This document shows, piece by piece, positions 44,101-53,657 of a stretch of DNA of 64,000 nt (position 1 is its first letter; each line of letters opens with the position of its first letter). The notes below the pieces were generated by a model that was given only the letters and a program-made list of their open reading frames with translations, made no database searches and was not told where the DNA came from. Location of the stretch: contig NC_134509.1 in NCBI RefSeq assembly GCF_027942865.1, positions 12,240,017 to 12,304,016 on the forward strand, in the 5' to 3' direction. This DNA comes from Odontesthes bonariensis (lineage: Eukaryota > Chordata > Actinopteri > Atheriniformes > Atherinopsidae). A program made the translations under genes and the position numbers.

Positions 44101-44954
44101 CTCATTCTATACACACTCTAAAAATAATTACGGTCCCAACCATTCGACCTGGCTCATCCCAAACAGGTTCTGTGGGCTAAAGGGCAGTTGACCACCCTCC
44201 TCTTTCTTGTCCAAGTGTTTTTTGGCACAACCAAGAGGATTATTTTGAAGTCACTGTCCTGCCGTGTGGCGTAGTTTGGGACCTATCAAACGAGTTTCTG
44301 AGGAAAGGAAACTGAAGGGTGAAATTCTGTCCTTGTTGGTTCGAAACCGTCATTTGAACCAATGATCTGAACTTTGGCTTGTCTGTCTGCTCAGGTCATC
44401 CTCAGTCTGCTATGCAGATGGTCATGGCCCACTTTCAGTCTCTTCTTTTTCTTCTTTTGAGAGTGTAAGAGTGGTTTCTTTCAAGAACCTCTGCCCTGGA
44501 AGCCGTCTGCTGTGACCCATCTCTTGGCAGCTGATACAGAACCAGCAGTCTGACATGTACCAACAGTTAGGAATCTGTCACAAAGATAAACCTATCCCCT
44601 CCACCCACTGGTATTGGCTTTTTGACCGTAGGTTTATCCTTTGTGTTTGAAACTATATGTCTTTCCCTCCGTCTGCACATTTGTTTGAAAGAATGTTTGA
44701 AAATCTGGGTTGTATGTCAAACTTTTCAAATGATTATAGATCGTTATAGATACAGCCTACGTCAGAGCATAGGATCACCACCTAGTGTCTGGTGACTGAA
44801 TTAAAGAAAGAAAAAAAACCCCACAAGACTTATAAGGAGGCTTCAGGGCCAACCTTGTTAGTGCTGCCATGTTAACAGTTGGTGTTTTAGCATTTTCATC
44901 ACCACAGTATGTAAGTAACGTCAACGTAAACCAGACCTGTGCTGTAGTGTAGCA
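41114..44954. other. intergenic, nothing recognised
   Basis: AT-rich. The only structure noted is a short inverted repeat at 44580-44646. Confidence 0.4.
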
Positions 44955-45426
44955 CAGTGTTTCCCAACCTTTTTTGGCCTGAGTACCCCCTGAGCCTTCT
45001 TGTCACACCACGAGTACCCCCTCACACATACAACGCGTGCGATGATTCTCCAAAAGTAGAGCAACACAGTGGTTATTACATGAAAATCATTTTATTTAAT
45101 ATCCTTAACTTTAACATAAAATTCTCAGGCTTTCTCTCTCTTTTTTTTTTAACCTCAGTTGAATTCAACATAAGAATAAAAAACATTTTCTTGAAATAGA
45201 AATAATTCACCAAAATAGTATAAATAGTAAATCAAAATAATCTTCCTTTGTTATCTAACTTAAACAAGTAACATTTCTCTTTTTTTTAAGAATACATGAA
45301 CATAACTTAGGCTATTTCTCTCTCTTTTGAAGAATACATTAACAGGCCTAACTCATGTAACATTCATCACAAAACTGGAGTCTCCTTCATAAACAGTCCT
45401 CCATAAAAGTGTGACGCCTTAATAAA

Positions 45427-45458
<32 letters not shown>

Positions 45459-45535
45459 TCCCCGTGCGCCGCGTCCCCCCTGCAGTACCTCCGCGTACCA
45501 CTAGGGGTACGCGTACCCCCGGTTGGGAAACACTG
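44955..45535. mobile_element. non-autonomous hAT transposon
   Basis: The termini are perfect 15-base inverted repeats, CAGTGTTTCCCAACC and GGTTGGGAAACACTG. They overlap an 8-bp direct repeat TGTAGCAC (44948-44955 and 45534-45541) that looks like the target duplication. The interior has AAAT repeats and no transposase. The palindrome GGGGTACGCGTACCCC lies near the right end (45504-45519). Assignment to hAT rests on the CAGTG...CACTG ends and the 8-bp duplication. Confidence 0.75.
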
Positions 45536-45599
45536 TAGCACATGTAACACTTTCGGGGTGTATCCGTATCTTTGGAGGGCTACAAATCCAGTCGTCACA

Positions 45600-46110
45600 A
45601 TCACGACGCATTGGGCCAATAAGTGGACGCCTCTCATAATTTAGGCAACGCAATACGTGAGACTGCCTCCCATTGGCCGAGCGCCTCACCAGCTCATCTA
45701 AACATAGACCGCCGCCGCCGCTGTCGCTTCTTCCTCAAGAATCACGCTGAAGTCTACAGCAGCACGCAGGTTGGTTCAACAATATCCGCCGTGAAATTGA
45801 TATATTCAGACGTAGCTGGGCCCTGGGTGCTCTGTGGCATGATTACAGAACTGAGAGCAAACTGCGAAGCTGCGGAAAGCCTGCGTTTATTGTTGCCTTG
45901 AATACATCAGAGGCGAGGCGCTTCTTGTATTCTTTTCTACGTGTTGCATCTTTCCATTTCCGTCCATCCCGCAGCGGCCTCTTTAACAGCGCGTTCAGCT
46001 TCGCGTCTATAATCAAAATAGGGTGTTTGTTTCCGAGGCCTTTTTTTTTTTCTTTCCTTTTCTTTCCGAGAGACGTGCGTGCGCGCGGGGCTGTTATGAA
46101 ATGAAAACGG
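45600..46110 (+). promoter_or_regulatory. CpG-rich CCAAT-box stretch, candidate distal promoter
   Basis: A GC/CpG-richer island in AT-rich surroundings. It has ATTGGGCCAAT (45610-45620), a second ATTGG (45672-45676), a CCG repeat near 45710 and CpG runs to 46090. It lies 12.5 kb upstream of the first coding exon of acsl1, on a strand consistent with it. ACSL1 genes are known to use distant alternative non-coding first exons, so this is a candidate. No donor was firmly assigned. Confidence 0.3.
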
Positions 46111-49100
46111 ATATCATCAGGGATGAAAAGAAACGGAGTGTCCAGTTGTACTTTGTATGGGAACTTTTTTTGCGTGTCTCCCTCGCGCCTACTGTCGCTT
46201 ACACGACTTCCCTGTAGTTTGCTGTTGGTTGGTTAACGGTCATATGTGGTGTGTGAGAGGAACAATGAAACCTTTATATCCTGGTTCATGTGGTGGCATC
46301 CCGCCACATCGCTAATAACTCACTGTCTTTGTGTGTGTGGGGGTGCGCGCACGCGCAAGACCTACTAAACAATGCAATCCCCTCTGTCATTCATGAAGAA
46401 GTTGCAGTAGCAGCTCGGGACTGGACACATAAATCGCGTAAAGAGTTTCTCATGTGCAATACAAATGAAAAAAAATCTGAGAATGAGCTGCTTCCTTCTT
46501 GCAAGTTTGCATCATTTTCCTAGAATATCAAAGCTCAGACTTCAGCAGCGAGCGTGCATCAGAGCCTGGTACCAGTGCTGAGTTTCTGACATCCTTATCT
46601 GAGAGCTGGAAAACACTGAGTTCGATGTTACATTTCTGACCAGACATGACCGCACTGATGTTTTCAGGGAGGCTGTGTTATTTCAGGGGAAAGCAACAGT
46701 TGCCAAGCAACTGGAGGAAATGCCAGCACACGCGTGTTGCTAGACCAAAAGCTCCACCGAGGCTCAGGTCCCAACATACCGGCTCTGACCACATATTTGT
46801 TGTCTCGAACACCTTCAGCGTGTTACAGACGTGCTTTCCAACATCATAATGTAGACTTTCCTTCACTATACTACTGTCTCTGACACTGCCATGGTCATAC
46901 AGCTGGAACTGAAACTTTCTTTTACCTTTACACTGAGCCAGTCTACTGTGCTAGCCCGGTTTTACACTAAATGACCAGTTAAGAGGACTGAGGAGATCGA
47001 TGATGTCTTGAACAACCTTCAAGGGCCTTTTCTCTGGTTGCATTTGCACCTAAGATAGGAAGGCTGAAAAATGCCACTCCCAGCTGGTGGGAATGGTGCG
47101 GTGAGGCCCGATAAACAGCAGCTTAAAGCTCCATTCCTCTTCGTTTTCTTTAAGTTTTAAGAGGCTAATGTTAGGAACTGGGTTACTTTTGACTAATGTT
47201 TCCAAGTTTACGGTGTGTTGGTGGGTTCCAGTGTTGCGCTAAAGCGTTCATCCAGTCACCATTCGTTATACAGATGGTTCCCCTCGTGGTAGGAAAGAAA
47301 AACGAAAAACGATCCGATTAAAAACAGTTCTCATGGCGCGGACACCAAAAAGAAGAGGAATCCAGATGTATCCAGTAGTTCTCAGAACCTTTCAAATGTC
47401 CCCGCAGTCCGAAAGTCCCATAAGATTGCCAATCATATTCCAAACTTAAATACCTCAAAACCTTTTCTACTTCCTTTATACAATATATGCAGAGTGAGGA
47501 TTTCTGTTATTTCTCCTGAAAGCTTCGACAAGACACCAAAACCACTCAGGCTAGGAGCGACAGACTGATAGTTGTTACTTATTGAAGTTTGGAAATCAAC
47601 TGTGGGAGCCCCGATGTGCACTTTAAAGACAGAAACAGAAAAAAAACACCTCTTTTTTGAGCCATGAAGAGACGGGGTGCAGACCTAGCGCTTCAGATGT
47701 TTTACGGCAGTCCTCCTCTCTCAGGGATCTGCGGAATGCAGGTCAAGCGAGTGATTGTCTATTTTCTTCTAGTGCTGTTTTGACCATTCAGTGCAGTCAC
47801 ATGTACAGCTAACAGTCAGCAAAGTGACCATCAGATGCAATCATGCGTTTTCCTTTGAGGACAGGAGCAGCTTTCATCATAGCAAACAGAGGGAGGGTTT
47901 GTGGTGCTGTCAGTCGGGGCGCAAGCTGCCACCTTGTTTTTGGTCTTCTTTGGTCATTTGAGAAAACCAGTATGAGGCTTTCTGTCTATTTTGGCATTGA
48001 AGCAAGCAAAAAGAAGCGATGTTTACACATCAATCAGCTCTGACACGTGACCTTTATAACATATTTCAGCCCAGAGAAGACTTAAAGAAAAAAAAAAACC
48101 ATAATCCCAAACAGCTTTTACTGATTTCTCTGACCGTGTGAAATGAATTTGAAAGAATCATGTGAAAGTGGCAAATTAAGGCTTGGAAAAACCTCAAATT
48201 GTCATGCTTCAGCATGGAGTTTAAAGAGAATGTCCTTCTGTGAATCCTGTTTTCTTGAAAAATGGTTTCCTTGTGAAACTTTAACAAATAATTAACCCAA
48301 AGATGAAATTTTCTCGGGGCCCAGTCATTCCACTTTAAAAGTATGCTTTGTGTAACATCTTGTCAGGTGCTGAAGGTTTACTGGTGTGACACCATAAATA
48401 CTTTGTTTGCTCGTTCAAGAGAGCTGCTCCTATATAGTATTATTGCACACCTGAATATGTGATGGGTGCATCGTGGTTTCAGCTGAAAAAAGTTGGCTGT
48501 GAAAAGCTAAAAGCTAATTTCCAGAATAACATATTGAACATTTCTTTAGATGAGTGTTTGTCATTACACAACACCCGCTCGGCTCTGGTGTTGGCTGGTT
48601 AGTCCGGGCTGACACGATCAGTAAAGATGCTGCTCCGGATAAATACTGAACATCAGCAGTTCAGCTTTAAAAAGCTTTAGAGGATCATATTACACGGGAG
48701 TTTCAGCGTCGTGGCAGGCTGTCTTTGACCTGTGTTGTGTAGGCAGTGTGCCCTGATGCTGTGTTGGTGGCTGCTGACGGGGGTGTGAACTTTGTTCCAC
48801 TTCCCAAATCCCATCCTCCACCCTCCCTCCGCCTATACATTTCTCCACTGCATGGCCACATGACAAGGAGTGTGAGGTTTCAAGGGTAGGGGGGGATGGT
48901 GGTGGTGGTGGTGGGGGGAGGTCAGGACCTGCATTCTTAAGCGTGGTCTTATTGTACAAGGTCATCCTTTGGCTCCTAAAACTACGGCTGAATGTGACTG
49001 AGTGAGGATGGACACGAGTCAGGCAGAGGGTTGAAGCACATGGGAGACGTCACAGTGAAGCCACGTGAGCTTCGGCAATCATCCGGTAGCCGCACAGTGA

Positions 49101-49387
49101 CAAACGGCCTGTTTTTCTCTGTGACTTCTTGCTGGCTGTCAGCTGCTGCATTATATTCAACACACAGAATATTCACTTCATACAAGAGAGTCTCTTTTTG
49201 CTCACTCCTCATCCACCACAAAAGAAAAAACACAAGCTGAACTGTTCTGTCAGTTGCCTAGGAGCGTCCGCCCATACCACTAAGAATCTATATGTCAGAG
49301 GTTCGACTCATCTTTACACAAAACCACCTCCCTCAGGGCAGGCTGTGCTCCTTGTGAAACTGCTGAATTGTCAGCGACCAGCCAATC
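46111..49387. other. intergenic, nothing recognised
   Basis: No gene recognised. A (TGG)n stretch lies near 48895-48915. Confidence 0.4.
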
Positions 49388-50194
49388 TACCGTATTTTCC
49401 GCACTATAAGGCGCACTTAAAAGCCTATAATTTTCTCAAAAAACAAAAGTGCGCCTTATAACCCGGAGCGCTTTATATATGGATTTATTCTTGTTAGCTT
49501 ACGGACCCCGAAGCGATTTTGTGTGGTACACGGCGCTCTGTCAAAATGTTTTAGTAAGACTTTGGTAAACTACAAAGCCGCACCGCAGCATTACGGCTAC
49601 AGTAGTCATGAGCGTAGCGGAGTAATATATATTGTGATTCACCATAATAATAACAAAATTGAACAGTGGGTTATTGAACAGAGAGCAGCGGGTAGAAGCG
49701 TCTCTACAGTCTCTATTCGACTGAAGGCAACAGCGTTAGCACGGGACATGAATATCAGTGTCAACAGGGCGTTCAAAGTTAAACTGCGAGCTGCGTGGGA
49801 GCAGTGGATGACAGAAGGCGAACATACATTCACCCAGGGAGGAAGACAGCGCCGGGCGACTTTCGCTACTATCTGCCAATGGATCTTGGATGCCTGGGCT
49901 AAGGTATCGGTCTCAACTGTGGTCCGAGTTTTCACGAAGGCCGGTGTTCAGTCGATTTGTGCTACTTGTCGAGAATTGCTACTTTGTGGTTTTGCGCATG
50001 CACCGAGCCGATTTGATAAGTTTAGCTTTCGAATCATCACTGAACTGCCAGGCAACAGCAACAACACTGTTTTGTTTCGCTTAATGCGCCTTATAGCCCG
50101 GTGCGCTTTATATATGAAAAAAGATCGAAAATAGACCATTCATTGACAGTGCGCTTTATAATCCAGTGCGCTCTATAGTGCGGAAAATACGGTA
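49388..50194 (+). mobile_element. internally deleted pogo/Tigger-like DNA transposon
   Basis: Bounded by ~29-base inverted repeats, CCGTATTTTCCGCACTATA at the left and its complement at the right, with two mismatches further in and TA at both outer edges as expected for the Tc1/mariner-pogo superfamily. Just inside each end lie related direct copies of 'gcgccttatarcccggngcgctttatatatg' type sequence (about 49451-49480 and 50087-50116). The interior carries a fused transposase remnant. Confidence 0.75.
49523..50134 (+). pseudogene. truncated pogo/Tigger transposase
   Basis: Open for 203 codons inside the inverted repeats. Residues about 45-110 resemble the N-terminal DNA-binding part of pogo/Tigger transposases, with a CENP-B-type helix-turn-helix (IEQWVIEQRAAGRSVSTV, then RLKATALARDMNIS). 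Immediately after it comes the motif normally at the far C-terminus (ICQWILDAWAKVSVSTVV, then FTKAGV). The whole DDE catalytic core between them is missing, so two distant pieces are joined in frame. The last ~60 residues read through the terminal sequence. It cannot catalyse transposition but might retain DNA binding if expressed. The start codon is not certain. Confidence 0.6.
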
Positions 50195-51692
50195 TATTCA
50201 ACAGAGCCAGATATTAACCACTTTATGTGTTTCTACTTGCTATTCTTATAGCTCAGTGTGTTGCAACATGTCCGACTCTCTGTGAGGAAGTTGGACATTC
50301 ACTGTCTGATTTGGACTGAAAACCAGTATTCCTCTTCCTCTCTAGTTTTCAAAGATAGCTGAAATTTCAAACTATCAAGATTCATAGCAGCTTCTCAAAC
50401 AATTTGACCCTGATTTCATACAGCAGCATGAAAAAGAAAAAGAAAAAAAGCAGTATTTGATTTCTGGCCAACGACTGAAGCTTTTGTGATCTGAAACGAC
50501 CACTCTCTGTGTGTGCATCAGTGAACAGCCTTCATCTGAATGAACAAGGGGCAATAATCTAGTTCATAGTCCTTCCAAATGCAGCCATGGTGCAGCCATG
50601 CAGACAGTTTGATTACTTACACTTCTGCTGTTGACACAACAGCGGAGATGCATTCTGGATGGTCCATGTTATGCAGATTTTTAGGCCGAAAGAAAGCTGC
50701 TTCTGAGATCTTAAGGCACCCGTCTCGCCGCGATGGGATTACTTTTTGTGTGTTTAAAGGCTTTATGTGTTAATCCTCCACTGATAAGGGTGACATGATG
50801 AGCTTAAATGGCTTGAGCTGATGTTTGACACTCAAGATAACTAGCTGCTCAGTCACTCAGACGTCTCTTTAATGTCAGTGCAAAGAAGAACTGAAGCATT
50901 TTAGTGGAATTCAGTCTGACTGACCAACTATGTGTTTTATTGCTGTAACTTCCTGGCTGCGGTTTGAGTTTTTCTTGTATGAAACAGCCGAGCCGTGGTG
51001 TTCCTGTGAGCTGCAGGCTGCTGCCAGCCTGTCTTCATGTTCTGTTATGTGTCAAATGAACCTACTGCCCTCCCACTTTTTTTTTTCCAGTGTCTTGTGT
51101 TTGTGTGCTGGGGTGTGGGGTGACTGGTGGACTTGCTCTGCCATTGGCTTGTCCTCCTCCCAGGCCAAGTATGGAGAGGGGAAGTGGTGGAGGGTGGGGG
51201 GTTGTAGGAGTACCTTTTACCTCCAACAACTGTTGGCCAAGTATGACACTGATGGCACCTGCTGCTGCCCACCTGACTGAAAGACACACTCTTAAAGTGC
51301 GACTCTAATAACCATTTAACTGACCGGATAGTTCTCTTGTACTCGTGTATCTTGTAAAATGACAAATAAAATAAGTAGGAGGTGTGTTAAAACGGCAAAT
51401 CCTTATTAAATCAACGGATCTCAGGAAAGATTAAAAAAATTCTCCACATTTACAAGTAGAAAGCCTGAACTGGACTCTCAGATGACGGGATTTGTGCTCA
51501 TGTTCATTTTTTTACACTAAATAATTGTACACAGACATGTCAGAATCAAAAGTAGTTGAATGAGTTTATTACCCAACAAAGCATGCAAATCCTGACATTT
51601 CTAAAGCTCTTGGTAGAGGTTTTTAATTTGATACGTTTTGTTTAAAAAAAAAGGAAAATATATAGTATTTATGCTCATTTAGGAAAGTTGGA
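50195..51692. other. intergenic, nothing recognised
   Basis: No gene or repeat family recognised. Confidence 0.4.
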
Positions 51693-52064
51693 TACACTAA
51701 ATGCGTGCACCAACACTGACTCACCCGACATACACATGTTCAAGTCTGAGCATGTATGCAAATTCCAGGAAGACGTTGATGTTTCCAGTTCTTTCACTGT
51801 TAGTTTGTTAACTAATACAATAGTTTCCCTCTACATTGCTTCATTCCCATTTTTTTCCCACTCTACACTGACTCATTCACGTTTTAGTTTCCACATAGTT
51901 TTCATCATTGTTAACTGATTAGTGAACAAACTAACAGAATAAATATTCTGTTAGTTTGTTAGTACAGGTGATATATATGTGCTCTTAATATTTCTCCCTG
52001 CATCAATCTGGGTGAGCAGTATCTGATTATGGGCTGTCCCACACAAAAGCTAACCAATCGAAAC

Positions 52065-52937
52065 TAGGGGTGCAACGGATCAAAAAACTCACGGTTCGGA
52101 TCGTTCCTCGGATCAGAGTCACGGATCGGATCATTTTTCGGATCAGCAAAAAAAAAAATAGACAAGACAAATAAACATGTTTTGTCTTTTTGTTTATTAA
52201 CACTTTTAAATTATTAAATTGAAATATATAAAATCAACTTAAAGTGCACAATTAACATCTTCTTTTCAACATAATCAAAGAAAAACAACTTACAGTGCAA
52301 CATAAAAACACACCGATAGCGTTTGTGATCTCTTTAGCCCGGTCAGATTGTGAAGGAAGGGGCTGCCTAAATGCTGCGGTGATGAGCGGTTGTTCACCCG
52401 CTTTGGGTTTCACTCCTGTCAGTGAAACACCGGGGTGATGTCGCTGCAAATGCGTGGCCTGGTTTTCTTTATGTTAGCTATCGCTATGTCAGCTTTCGCT
52501 ATGTCAGCTATCGCTATGTCAGCTATCGCTATGTCAGCTATCGCTATGTCAGCTATCGCTATGTCAGCTACGTGTTATGTCTGGCAGCGCGAGTATATGG
52601 AAACAGACAGAGGCAGCAGTTATCGTTACTGTAGTCACCGAAGTCTTTTATTTTCCATTGCCCACTGTTCTACATGTTGTACGCTGAGGACAATAAATCA
52701 CAAACGAGCCATAGGACTGTTTGCTTATTGAAGAGGGAACTGTTGCAGACTTTTACCCAGAGCGTGGAAAGTAGCTCTGTCCCTGGAACTAGCAGGAATG
52801 GTAACGGCTGTGTGAGGACTGAACATGCGCACAATTTTTTTTTTTTTTCATAAATCAATCCACGGATCATGTGTGTGCCGAACCGAAATAATTGATCCGA
52901 ACGGATCACGGATCAATGATGATCCGTTGCACCACTA
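52065..52937 (-). mobile_element. hAT transposon remnant with perfect 8-bp target duplication
   Basis: The ends are TAGGGGTGCAACGGATC and GATCCGTTGCACCACTA. Perfect 8-bp duplications ATCGAAAC flank it (52057-52064 and 52938-52945). On the minus strand, 52449 to about 52290 reads a piece of ZBED-type hAT transposase (ATHLQRHHPGVSLTG, then ERL-free AKEITNAIGVF), the end of the BED zinc finger and what follows it. The rest of the transposase is deleted. A 15-bp minisatellite sits beside the BED remnant. It is inserted in the CACTA-like element. Confidence 0.8.
52481..52570. repeat. 15-bp minisatellite inside the hAT element
   Basis: About six tandem copies of GCTATCGCTATGTCA, one with a single substitution. 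The period is a multiple of three, so several frames stay open through it, which explains the repetitive ORFs here. Confidence 0.9.
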
Positions 52938-53657
52938 ATCGAAACAAACGGCGGTGATATCTTTGGGCGATATTCCGACAGCCGGACATTCAGGATGACA
53001 ATCTTTCCCCCTCTGCCTTCGATCAAACGCTGATCAATGCAACACTCGCATATTCATCAGGTTAAACTTGGAAAAACTTGAAAAGAAAAAATCAAGTTGA
53101 GTTGTGTGTGGAGGCGTCGTTTGTAAGATTCGCCCTCTAACTGTGGATGAAGAACAGTTGGTGTTGTAACCGCTCAACATACGTATCAGGTCAACGTTGC
53201 ACAGAACAGTTAGTTTGGTTTTGTTAGGTTTTATGTCCATCAAATATAGATCACTTTAAATGTACTATATTCAAATACATTGTAAAATGATGAAACTACA
53301 ATAGTTTCCCTCTACATTGCTTCATTCCCATTTTTTTCCCACTCTACTCTGACTCATTCGCATTTTAGTTTCCACATTCAGTACTGATTAGTTAACTTAA
53401 TGCACTCTCGGACTACTTTTTCACTCTCTTCGTTGTGGCTGACGAGTTGAACGGGTAAATGTATGAATCCGTATGATATTTTCAAAAAACTTAATTTCCA
53501 CTTAAAACTACAGGTTCCAATGGCCTGAACTGAGACTACAGTTAAAATCTCAGTGAAAGAAGTGGAAACATCAACGTCTTCCTGGAATCTGCATACATGC
53601 TCAGACTTGAACATGTGTATGTCGGGTGAGTCAGTGTTGGTGCACGCATTTAGTGTA

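Larger units (their letters stand above)
51693..53657. mobile_element. CACTA-like element with 107-bp inverted ends, host of a nested hAT
   Basis: The 107-base segment at 51693-51799 recurs inverted at 53551-53657 with only two mismatches. The ends read TACACTAAATGCG and CGCATTTAGTGTA. An 80-base segment (51817-51896) recurs in direct orientation at 53298-53377 with three mismatches. The interior includes a perfect hairpin (51925-51960) and a complete hAT insertion (52065-52937). The CACTA...TAGTG termini suggest an EnSpm/CACTA relative, but the flanks show only a TA match and no transposase remains. Class is therefore tentative; the inverted structure itself is directly visible. Confidence 0.55.

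Noticed and set aside
45419..45901. Small ORFs across the CpG-rich stretch
   Set aside because: They overlap a hAT end and lack homology; the stretch is better read as a possible promoter.
49250..49320. Possible tRNA-like B box ('aggttcgactc')
   Set aside because: No A box at the right spacing and no cloverleaf could be drawn.
52422..52731. ORFs with YRYVS or AIAMS repeats
   Set aside because: They are readings of the 15-bp minisatellite inside a hAT remnant, not a gene.
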